In this document: positions 53,706 through 60,644 of the stretch, piece by piece
Layout of the letters: every line of letters begins with the position of its first letter
How positions within the stretch are numbered: position 1 is the stretch's first letter
Assembly: GCF_013315265.1 (NCBI RefSeq)
Contig: NZ_JABUFE010000003.1
Span: 310,001-374,000 of the forward strand
Source of the DNA: Parasulfitobacter algicola
GTDB lineage: Bacteria; Pseudomonadota; Alphaproteobacteria; Rhodobacterales; Rhodobacteraceae
Length of the DNA: 64,000 bases
Direction: 5' to 3'
Position numbers and translations under genes: made by a program
Notes under the pieces: model-generated
Seen by the model: only the letters and a program-made list of their open reading frames with translations
Databases searched by the model: none
Told to the model about the DNA's origin: nothing

Positions 53706-54949
53706 CGGGTCTTTTTGCGAACATCCTGCGTCATATCTTCGATTGCTGTTACCATTGCATTCAGATCCCCTGGCGCAGGAAGGCAGGCCTTTGCTTTTTT
53801 ACGCAGCACATCTTGCACCTGCGGGTCCAGCAAAGCCATCAAATCGCACGACAGATTTTCCGCATCGGTCAAAATTGCCCCGCCGACCGTATCAAGACGC
53901 TCGTAAATTGCCGCAAAGTTATGACGGCTTGGCCCGTGAACAACAGCACAGCCATGGCGGATCGGTTCATAGGGGGTATGGCCCCCCTTTGGCACAAGCG
54001 ACCCACCCACAAAGCAAACACCAGACAACCGATACCATAATGGCATATCCCCCATCGTATCTGCAAGTGTCACACGTATATCTTCGGCGGGCATCTGACC
54101 TTTTGAATGCTGGACAAAAGGCAGGCCCATCTTTTGTAAAACAGCGATCACCTCATCCCGCCGTCTTGGGTGGCGCAGTGCCAAAATTAACCGCGCCTTT
54201 GAGAATGATTTTTGAACAGTTGTGAATGCATCAAGCATAATCTGTTCTTCGCCTTCATGGGTCGACGCCGCCAGAATGGTCATTTTCCGATCATAATACG
54301 GCTTATGGGCGTCATATTCCGGGGGAACAGGCGGTATTTGATACAAAGCCTTCAGATCTATCGAAGTTCGCCATTTTTCAGGCGTTAAACCCAAGTCTGT
54401 CAGTCGTTTTTGGGATGCATCGTCTTGGGCCGACGCCAATGTGACATCAGCCAAAACCGTGCGAAACAAGGTTCCAAATTTTGCCCATCGTGCAGAACTT
54501 CTGGCCGACAGACGTGCACCCACCATCGCAACAGGCACGCCTGATCTGGCACAGGTTGCGATGCGGTTTGGCCAAAGTTCATTTTCAACAATGACAAGCC
54601 CGATGACCTGCCAGTGGGTCAATAAAAAACGATGCGCCCAACGCAGATCAATCGGGGCCAGCAATATATCGCATCGTGCCATGTTCCAGTTAACAGCCAT
54701 ATCCCTGGCCGTGGCGGTATTGGTTGTGATCAAAATGCGCAGATCAGGTCTGTGGGCCATCAACGCATTGATAACAGGGCGGGCCGAGTTCAATTCACCA
54801 TTGCTAGCCGCGTGAAACCACAGCCGCGCGCCTGTTTCATCAGGTACAGTTAGGCCCAGCCGATCCGCAAAGCGGCCCATTTTCACAATTAAAAATAAAA
54901 GAATAAAAGGGGCAAGACTGCTGATCAGAACACGATACATCATAACCAT
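53696..54949 (-). CDS. kdtA: 3-deoxy-D-manno-octulosonic acid transferase
   Basis: 417 residues from the ATG at 54949, which has AAGG upstream; the longer frame runs through tRNA-Leu and is not coding. KdtA (WaaA) transfers Kdo from CMP-Kdo to lipid A. N-terminal membrane anchor (about 1-22), RLWFHAASNGELNSARPVINAL with the catalytic Glu of the GE motif, the acceptor-binding LIVENELWPN, GARLSARS, and the C-terminal CFVGGSLVPKGGHTPYEPIRHG that binds the nucleotide sugar. Fifteen bases separate it from the tRNA. Confidence 0.95.
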   Translation of the reverse strand: MVMMYRVLISSLAPFILLFLIVKMGRFADRLGLTVPDETGARLWFHAASNGELNSARPVINALMAHRPDLRILITTNTATARDMAVNWNMARCDILLAPIDLRWAHRFLLTHWQVIGLVIVENELWPNRIATCARSGVPVAMVGARLSARSSARWAKFGTLFRTVLADVTLASAQDDASQKRLTDLGLTPEKWRTSIDLKALYQIPPVPPEYDAHKPYYDRKMTILAASTHEGEEQIMLDAFTTVQKSFSKARLILALRHPRRRDEVIAVLQKMGLPFVQHSKGQMPAEDIRVTLADTMGDMPLWYRLSGVCFVGGSLVPKGGHTPYEPIRHGCAVVHGPSRHNFAAIYERLDTVGGAILTDAENLSCDLMALLDPQVQDVLRKKAKACLPAPGDLNAMVTAIEDMTQDVRKKTRHD

Positions 54950-54963
54950 CTTGTCGCCTTTTG

Positions 54964-55049
54964 TGGTACCCGCGGCCGGATTCGAACCGGCACGGCATTT
55001 CTGCCTGGGGATTTTAAGTCCCCTGTGTCTACCATTCCACCACGCGGGC
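54964..55049 (-). tRNA. tRNA-Leu (anticodon UAA)
   Basis: 86 bases including a coded CCA end (54964-54966). The acceptor stem pairs GCCCGCG with CGCGGGU, the anticodon stem GGGGA/UCCCC encloses CUUAAAA, giving anticodon UAA (reads UUA and UUG). A variable arm of class II size (GGCAGAAAUGCC) and the T-loop GGUUCGAAUCC are present. kdtA follows 15 bases later on the same strand. Confidence 0.97.
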
Positions 55050-55214
55050 CCCGCACCAGACAATACGTGCCAAAAAGCAAAGTAAAGTCAAACTGCGCCC
55101 GCGACTGATATGTTGCAAATATTTTTTCTGCAATCCTTCGTTTCAAGAAAATTGTCATAAGATGCGTGGCGACTTGTGGTTGACCCACACCTGGCCTTCA
55201 GCAAAGGTCGCCCC

Positions 55215-55943
55215 ATGTTTCCAATCCGCGATCACAATCCGTCTGAAAAAATACCCTTTGTGACCTATATTCTGATGGCGCTGAATATCATTATTTTCGC
55301 AAGCTACTGGCGGTTTTTGGATGATCCGATGGCACTGAACCAAGTGTGGTTTGACTGGGCGATGGTGCCGATGTTTATCAACAATCAAGAAAATATATAC
55401 ACGATTTTCACATCAATTTTCCTGCATGGTGGCATATTGCATTTGGCTGGAAATATGCTGTTTTTGTACATCTTTGGTGATAATCTTGAAGAAGAATTTG
55501 GCCACTTTGGTTTTCTTGTTTTTTACCTGTTTTGCGGCGTTGCGGCTGGAATGATTCATGTTTTGGCTGATCCAGCATCTATGGTGCCGACAGTGGGTGC
55601 GTCTGGCGCCATTGCAGGCGTAATGGGCGGCTATCTGCTTTTGTTTCCAAAGGCGCGCGTGGATATATTGATTATTCTGGTCATCATCATCCGCATTGTA
55701 CCGATACCTGCGTGGTTGATGCTGGGACTATGGTTCGGCTTGCAGTTGGCGAATGGATTGGCATTATTTGCCGTCGTGAATTCAGGTGGCGTTGCCTATT
55801 GGGCGCATGTCGGCGGGTTTGTGACGGGCATGATCTGTGTCATTCCGATATGGCTTTATCGCGGTGGTCTGCAATTTTGGCGCCGGACCCAAGGGCATCC
55901 ACAACACCCCGAAGCGCAATATTCTTATTTCAAATATCGCTAA
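55215..55943 (+). CDS. Rhomboid-family intramembrane serine protease
   Basis: 242 residues from the ATG at 55215 (MFPIRDHNPSEK is the typical start); earlier open codons overlap no signal. Six membrane helices with the rhomboid motifs: IFLHGGILHLAGNMLFL (HxxxN), catalytic serine S130 in VGASGAIAGVMGG, and catalytic H198 in YWAHVGGFVTG. Substrates are unknown. About 120 bases follow that hold two small RNA hairpins of the opposite strand. Confidence 0.93.
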   Translation: MFPIRDHNPSEKIPFVTYILMALNIIIFASYWRFLDDPMALNQVWFDWAMVPMFINNQENIYTIFTSIFLHGGILHLAGNMLFLYIFGDNLEEEFGHFGFLVFYLFCGVAAGMIHVLADPASMVPTVGASGAIAGVMGGYLLLFPKARVDILIILVIIIRIVPIPAWLMLGLWFGLQLANGLALFAVVNSGGVAYWAHVGGFVTGMICVIPIWLYRGGLQFWRRTQGHPQHPEAQYSYFKYR

Positions 55944-55965
55944 AAGATTATCACTGGAAAAAAAG

Positions 55966-56013
55966 GCAAAAAAAAAGCGGTGACACCAGGGAGGAGGAGA
56001 GGTGCCACCGCAG
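55966..56013 (-). ncRNA. CcsR-like (CCUCCUCCC-loop) small RNA, distal copy with terminator
   Basis: On the minus strand, GCGGTGGCACC and GGTGTCACCGC form an 11-bp stem (one G-U pair) around the loop TCTCCTCCTCCCT, directly followed by nine T. The stem-loop covers 55977-56011. The loop carries the anti-Shine-Dalgarno-like CCUCCUCCC. This is the layout of the Rhodobacter CcsR (cuckoo) RNAs found downstream of a DUF1127 gene and made from its transcript. Confidence 0.8.
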
Positions 56014-56016
56014 ATT

Positions 56017-56053
56017 TACAGAAAGCCCAGGGAGGAGGAGAGGACTTCCTGAA
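56017..56053 (-). ncRNA. CcsR-like (CCUCCUCCC-loop) small RNA, proximal copy
   Basis: Stem-loop at 56019-56051: CAGGAAGTCC and GGGCTTTCTG pair (two G-U or mismatched positions) around TCTCCTCCTCCCT, the same loop as the distal copy. It starts 14 bases after the DUF1127 stop. No T-run follows, so it would be released by processing of a longer transcript. Confidence 0.78.
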
Positions 56054-56064
56054 TGCGAATTCGT

Positions 56065-56280
56065 TTACTGGTCGTAGACCGCGTGTCGTGCGACATCAAA
56101 AATGATCGACCGATGCAGGCCAAGATCACTCAATTCGCGATCCGACAAGGATCTTAATTCATTCACAGTTGCGCGATACTGGCGATAGCGGGCATGCCTT
56201 GCCTGCAGGCCAGAAACGACAGTTTTCAGGTTTTCAAACAGACCGCTGTGTGCGGTATTCATTTCACTCGTATGTGCCAT
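56065..56280 (-). CDS. DUF1127 small protein (CcaF1-like)
   Basis: 71 residues, basic. The DUF1127 core is YRATVNELRSLSDRELSDLGLHRSIIFDVARHAVY; the N-terminal helix is rich in Arg and aromatic residues (RHARYRQYR). In Rhodobacter a homologue next to CcsR RNAs binds RNA and is made under stress sigma factors; similar control is likely here because two CcsR-like RNAs follow immediately. The 218 bases upstream hold no other gene. Confidence 0.9.
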   Translation of the reverse strand: MAHTSEMNTAHSGLFENLKTVVSGLQARHARYRQYRATVNELRSLSDRELSDLGLHRSIIFDVARHAVYDQ

Positions 56281-56498
56281 AACTTTTCTACTTCTTAATT
56301 ACATGTTGCTGCGTTGATCTTAGAAATAGGCATTTGCTGCAGTTGCACAATAGTTTCTTGAACAATGCTGCTATGCAGAAAATGCAATGCGCAGCAGCCT
56401 GTTTTTCTACCACCGTGCCCAAGATTTCATCATCACATTTGGGGCTTGTTCTTCTTTCAAAACATGACATCTAAAAGACAACGAATAACGGGGATAGG

Positions 56499-57575
56499 AT
56501 GATGGCGACGAAGGACCTTGTTTTACAGGCGCTTGGGCAGATAGCGCTACCAGATGGGGGCAGCTTGACTTCGCGTGATATGGTCCGCGCGTTGTCTGTT
56601 ACGGGTGGTGCTGTAACCTTTGTGATCGAAGCGCCAAGCCCCGAAATTGCCGCATCATTGGAAAATATCCGGCAAAAAGCCGAAGAAACTGTGCGGGATT
56701 TGGCCGGTGTGACCAGTGTATCTGTTGTATTGACGGCACATGGTCCTGCTGCCGCGCCCAAAACACCGCCACCTAGCCTGAAAATTGGGCAGCATCCGAA
56801 ACCGCAGGCCGGACCTATGGCCGTGTCTGGTGTGGATCGAATCCTTGCAATCGGGTCTGGCAAGGGGGGGGTGGGCAAATCGACGGTGTCTTCTAACCTG
56901 GCTGTGGCACTGGCCAAGCAGGGGCGCAAGGTCGGTTTGTTAGACGCTGATATATACGGTCCTTCGCAGCCGCGCATGATGGGGGTGAACAAGCGCCCCG
57001 CATCGCCCGATGGCAAAACCATCATCCCATTGCAGGCCCACGGCGTGACGATGATGTCGATTGGGTTGATGGTGGATGAAAAGAAAGCTGTCGTTTGGCG
57101 CGGCCCGATGTTGATGGGCGCATTGCAACAGATGCTAGGTCAGGTCGAATGGGGCAAGTTGGATGTTCTGATTGTCGATCTGCCGCCCGGAACCGGTGAT
57201 GTGCAGTTGACCCTGTGTCAGAAAACGCAGCTAACCGGCGCGATTGTTGTTAGCACCCCGCAGGATGTGGCGCTTTTGGATGCCCGCAAGGCTCTGGATA
57301 TGTTCAACACGCTGAAAACGCCGGTGCTGGGGCTGATCGAAAACATGTCTTCTTATATATGCCCCGAATGCGGTCACGAGGCGCACTTGTTCGGTCATGG
57401 CGGCGTTGCGGAAGAAGCCAAGCGCATCGGCGTGCCTTTCTTGGGCGCGTTGCCGCTTCATCTGGACGTACGTCTCGCGGGAGATGCGGGCACTCCGATT
57501 GCAGTAGGTGATAGCCCCGAAGCCAACGCCTATGCCCAACTGGCCGCGCGTTTGGTGGCGGGGGGCATGGCTTAG
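56499..57575 (+). CDS. apbC: Mrp/NBP35-type ATP-binding iron-sulfur carrier
   Basis: 358 residues; a second ATG is the next codon. An N-terminal MIP18/DUF59-like domain (about 5-85) and a Pro-rich linker precede the P-loop ATPase: SGKGGVGKSTVSSNLAVAL near residue 122, LLDADIYGPSQPRMMG, DVLIVDLPPGTGDVQLTLCQ, and the metal-binding pair C288/C291 in ICPECGHEAHLFGHGG. It carries and transfers Fe-S clusters. Not the usual mrp of antiporters. Single gene. Confidence 0.94.
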   Translation: MMATKDLVLQALGQIALPDGGSLTSRDMVRALSVTGGAVTFVIEAPSPEIAASLENIRQKAEETVRDLAGVTSVSVVLTAHGPAAAPKTPPPSLKIGQHPKPQAGPMAVSGVDRILAIGSGKGGVGKSTVSSNLAVALAKQGRKVGLLDADIYGPSQPRMMGVNKRPASPDGKTIIPLQAHGVTMMSIGLMVDEKKAVVWRGPMLMGALQQMLGQVEWGKLDVLIVDLPPGTGDVQLTLCQKTQLTGAIVVSTPQDVALLDARKALDMFNTLKTPVLGLIENMSSYICPECGHEAHLFGHGGVAEEAKRIGVPFLGALPLHLDVRLAGDAGTPIAVGDSPEANAYAQLAARLVAGGMA

Positions 57576-57738
57576 GGAATAGTCCGCAAATGATAGGATG
57601 CCGTTAAACGCGTTTGTTTCACTTTGAACACACCGTCATATCTGCCTTGTATTTATCATGCTTTCGTTGACCGTGATGCCATGCATAAAGGTCAGCGATC
57701 CGATTAATGGTAATCAACGACGAGTCGTAATTAACTTG

Positions 57739-58071
57739 TCAGGTTTCTGGTTGGTGATTCAGTCGGATTGCTTGATCAAGATAATATCCAACAAGGTTGG
57801 GATCGAAATCGGACAAAGATAGCACGCGGATTGCTTTTCCTTTGCCAGTCAAACGTTCAAAAGTGTCTTCCATTCGTGAACCTTTAAGAAAGCCGATATC
57901 AATACCGTGTGGCATTGTTCTAAGGTGGCATATGCCGCCATTTGGATCCGAGAAGGTCGTAATTCGGGGTTTTTGGTTTTCAACAATGCCTTTCGTTGCC
58001 AGTAGAAAGGTTCGCACCTCTTGAAACAAGCTGCGGTAAGGCGATGCCATATCTTTATTGAACTGTGTCAT
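57739..58071 (-). CDS. DUF1801-like small cytoplasmic protein
   Basis: 110 residues. A helix (YRSLFQEVRTFLLATKGIVENQKPRITTF) is followed by a beta-rich part with HLRTMPHGIDIGFLKGSRMEDTFERLTGKGKAIRVLSLSDFD and a final helix VGYYLDQAIRL. The pattern resembles DUF1801 (YdhG-like) proteins. The function is unknown. It is AT-richer than the cell-wall cluster and stands alone between apbC and the mraZ leader. Confidence 0.65.
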   Translation of the reverse strand: MTQFNKDMASPYRSLFQEVRTFLLATKGIVENQKPRITTFSDPNGGICHLRTMPHGIDIGFLKGSRMEDTFERLTGKGKAIRVLSLSDFDPNLVGYYLDQAIRLNHQPET

Positions 58072-58477
58072 GGTTTATCCGAATTTGGTGTTGATCCAAT
58101 CTTGCTTAACGCGCCGCTGCTGACACCTTTATGTCAGTAACGTCTGCCATTACCCAAAAAAAAACGGTCTTAAGCGGATTGCAAACCGCTTAACCTTGAT
58201 ATCCGATCATGTAATTTCCGCGCTTGTGCAGTAATGGGAATTCACGGGAGATGACTCCGATTCTTTCGAATCGAACATCCAAAAGTACTAAATTATCAAT
58301 AATTTCTATTTCTATTCCCTCAACTGCGGGCTAAATTCTTAAACGTAAGCAAAAAAAATCGCATTTATGGGATTTCGCGGGATAATCTATATATAGTATC
58401 AATTTATGTAAAAAGCACAAATTAAGCTAAAAATTTCCTAGATTTTAGCTTTTTGTTAATCTCTAAATAGCGACTAA
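58072..58477. other. AT-rich region without genes upstream of the division cluster
   Basis: No credible reading frame. The first half holds a perfect 8-bp inverted repeat, TTAAGCGG / CCGCTTAA (58170-58193), with nine A on its left, which on the minus strand would read as a hairpin followed after five bases by nine T. The rest is low-complexity AT-rich sequence with several A or T runs. Confidence 0.6.
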
Positions 58478-58502
58478 GCCCATTAGTTCCCATGTTTTCC
58501 CA
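58478..58502 (-). promoter_or_regulatory. Three MraZ-type boxes (TGGGN, 5-base spacers)
   Basis: On the minus strand the sequence reads TGGGA-N5-TGGGA-N5-TGGGC, exact 10-base periodicity. Three TGGGN repeats with 5-base spacers are the known MraZ operator of E. coli. The site lies about 300 bases before the mraZ start, at the upstream edge of the leader RNA, fitting self-repression of the cluster. The orientation is inverted relative to transcription. Confidence 0.6.
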
Positions 58503-58539
58503 TTTTTTTGTTGATTAGTGTGGAAACCCATGTCATCAC

Positions 58540-58748
58540 TGTTCTCACAAGATGAGGACGGGATAAGGGGCGACAAAGAACCCCGTATAAGAGCACCAGT
58601 CAGGTTTCATACAGGCACCCGCTTTCATCAAAATAAGGGCCGACGCGCGAGCGAGCAGACATCCCCCCAGGTGGCGCGCGCAATCGGACTTCCCGCGAGG
58701 GACCATACGGCGGATTGGGCAGTGGCAGCAGCTCAATCCGCCGTTTTC
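58540..58748 (+). ncRNA. UpsM-like small RNA from the mraZ leader
   Basis: The leader of mraZ ends in its own intrinsic terminator (58707-58748), 50 bases before the mraZ start. Rhodobacter makes an abundant small RNA, UpsM, from the same place. The 5' end given here is an estimate: TTGTTG at 58508 and TGTCAT at 58531 with 17 bases between could be the promoter. No reading frame inside has coding character. The match is by position and terminator, not by sequence comparison. Confidence 0.55.
58707..58748 (+). terminator. Intrinsic terminator in the mraZ leader
   Basis: ACGGCGGATTG / CAATCCGCCGT, an 11-bp perfect stem with a 16-base loop, followed by TTTCC. It precedes mraZ, so expression of the division cluster must depend on read-through or an additional promoter. 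Confidence 0.8.
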
Positions 58749-58797
58749 CTTACCGGATCATGAAATTTTGGGGGCAAGCAGAAGGGGCCGCAGGACA

Positions 58798-59301
58798 GTG
58801 GTTCGCAGGTTCAGAGGCGAAAGCCACCACAAGGTGGACAGTAAGGGCAGGGTGTCTATCCCAGCCCTGTTTCGCCGTGTTCTGCAGACCGGTGATCCTG
58901 AATGGGTCGAAGGCCGCCAGCCCCAGCTTGTCATCGTATACGGCGATCATCGCAAAAAGCGGTTGGATTGCTATACAATGGAAGCCTTTTACGAAATCGA
59001 AGACGAGATTATGTCGCTGCCCCGTGGGTCGATGGAACGTAAAATCCTGACACAAACCATGCTTGGGCCATCGCTGACCATTGAAATTGATCGCGACGGG
59101 CGGCTGGTTCTGCCCATCAAACAGCGTGAAAAAATCGGCCTTACGTCCGAGGCGTTTTTTATCTCCGCCGGTGATCATTTCCAGATCTGGAACCCTGATA
59201 CATATGAGGCCGAAGAAAAGGTCGATACCGAAGCGTGGCTGGATGAACAATCCGATGACTTCGATCCGCTTATCCTTCTGGATCAAAAGAGAGGGGACTG
59301 A
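58798..59301 (+). CDS. mraZ: Transcriptional regulator and division-cluster protein MraZ
   Basis: 167 residues from the GTG at 58798 (upstream AGGACA); the frame is open ten codons more, from a TTG, without family sequence. Two MraZ/AbrB-like repeats are seen: FRGESHHKVDSKGRVSIPALFRRVL and, near residues 85-115, GPSLTIEIDRDGRLVLPIKQREKIG. MraZ binds TGGGN repeats upstream of its own cluster and represses it; such boxes are present at 58478. First gene of mraZ-rsmH-ftsL-ftsI-murE-murF. Confidence 0.94.
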   Translation: MVRRFRGESHHKVDSKGRVSIPALFRRVLQTGDPEWVEGRQPQLVIVYGDHRKKRLDCYTMEAFYEIEDEIMSLPRGSMERKILTQTMLGPSLTIEIDRDGRLVLPIKQREKIGLTSEAFFISAGDHFQIWNPDTYEAEEKVDTEAWLDEQSDDFDPLILLDQKRGD

Positions 59302-59304
59302 GGC

Positions 59305-60300
59305 ATGGCGGCAGCAGCGCAGATCCCTGCGGATGCCCCCCATATCCCGGTTCTTTTGCGTCCGCTTCTGGCCGCAGTCGCGCCCATTTCCGGTATATGG
59401 TTGGACGGCACATTCGGGGCCGGTGGCTATACCCGCGCGCTTTTGGACGCGGGCGCGGATCAGGTGATTGCCGTGGATCGTGACCCAAGTGTGTTCAATA
59501 TGGCGAAACCATGGGCCGATGCGTACGGTGATCGTCTGCGATTGGTCGAAGGCACATTTTCACAAATGGATGCATATGGCGATGATCTGGACGGGGTCGT
59601 TTTGGATCTTGGTGTCAGTTCTATGCAGCTGGATCAGGCCGAGCGCGGATTTTCATTCATGAAAGACGGCCCCCTTGATATGCGTATGGGCACAACGGGA
59701 CCAACGGCTGCGGACATCGTGAACACCGCAGACGAGACCGAGATCGCAAATATCCTGTATCTGTTCGGCGAAGAACGGGCATCGCGCCGGATCGCACGGG
59801 CTATTGTCAAAGCGCGCAGTCAGGCGGCTATCAGCACCACGCTGGAACTGGCAAAGATCATCGAAGGTTGCCTGCCGCGGTCAAAACCGGGTCAAAGCCA
59901 TCCGGCCACACGGTCCTTTCAGGCGATCCGCATTGCTGTGAACACGGAGTACGAAGAACTTTATCAGGGGCTTATGGCGGCTGAGCGTGTTTTAAAGCCT
60001 GGGGGCAAGCTGGCTGTTGTCAGCTTTCATTCCATCGAAGATCGCATGGTCAAACGGTTCCTGCAACTGCGGTCTGGAAGTCAGGGGCGCGCCAATCGCT
60101 ATGCGCCTGAAATCGAAGAAACACCTGCGCCCTTCAAGCTGAAGTCACGCAAGGCGATTGGTGCCGATGATCAGGAATTGGCTGAAAACCCAAGGTCCCG
60201 ATCGGCCAAGCTGCGCGTGGCCATTCGCACGGATGCACCCGCAGGTCAGGTCGATGCGGGTGACATCGGAATGCCGCGTCTGAATGGGGGTAAGGCATGA
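59305..60300 (+). CDS. rsmH: 16S rRNA (cytosine-1402 N4)-methyltransferase
   Basis: 331 residues. SAM-binding motif [27 protein letters not shown], and the MraW signature [30 protein letters not shown]; the insert [18 protein letters not shown] and [14 protein letters not shown] follow. It methylates C1402 of 16S rRNA in the P site. Start ATG with GAGG, 3 bases after mraZ; overlaps ftsL by 4. Confidence 0.97.
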   Translation: MAAAAQIPADAPHIPVLLRPLLAAVAPISGIWLDGTFGAGGYTRALLDAGADQVIAVDRDPSVFNMAKPWADAYGDRLRLVEGTFSQMDAYGDDLDGVVLDLGVSSMQLDQAERGFSFMKDGPLDMRMGTTGPTAADIVNTADETEIANILYLFGEERASRRIARAIVKARSQAAISTTLELAKIIEGCLPRSKPGQSHPATRSFQAIRIAVNTEYEELYQGLMAAERVLKPGGKLAVVSFHSIEDRMVKRFLQLRSGSQGRANRYAPEIEETPAPFKLKSRKAIGADDQELAENPRSRSAKLRVAIRTDAPAGQVDAGDIGMPRLNGGKA

Positions 60301-60644
60301 AAACCTTTTTGTTCATCACATCAGCGCTGGCGGTTATGGGGCTGGCCTTTTGGGCCTATCACGAAAACTATAAAACCCAACAAGCCTTGGCCGAAGTGCG
60401 CACCCTGAACAATGCCATCGCGGAATCGCGTGAACGCCTTTCGGTGCTTCGGGCCGAATGGGCGTATCTTAATCGTCCGGATCGTTTGCGCGATCTGGCG
60501 GATCTGAATTTTGATAGTCTGGGGCTTTTGCCATTATCACCTGAACAATTCGGCCAAGTAGATCAGATCGAATTCCCCGATGATCCGCAGATTGCCCTGA
60601 CAAACGAAGTTGAAATCTTTGCCACGCAAGAGGCCCCGCAATGA
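60297..60644 (+). CDS. ftsL: Cell division protein FtsL
   Basis: 115 residues. One N-terminal membrane helix (about 4-20), then a coiled-coil periplasmic stretch ([45 protein letters not shown]), the FtsL pattern in which the WxxLxxPxRLxxLA block binds FtsB/FtsQ. The 4-base overlaps with rsmH and ftsI are typical of the cluster. Sequence conservation in the family is low, so context supports the call. Confidence 0.92.
   Translation: MKTFLFITSALAVMGLAFWAYHENYKTQQALAEVRTLNNAIAESRERLSVLRAEWAYLNRPDRLRDLADLNFDSLGLLPLSPEQFGQVDQIEFPDDPQIALTNEVEIFATQEAPQ

Noticed and set aside
54950-55063. N-terminal extension of kdtA and a second small frame across 54940-55188
   Set aside because: Both are readings through tRNA-Leu; the ribosome-binding site and family start point to 54949.
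58518-58763. 81-codon frame in the mraZ leader
   Set aside because: No family, no good ribosome-binding site; it runs through the leader terminator hairpin and is better explained as part of a non-coding RNA.
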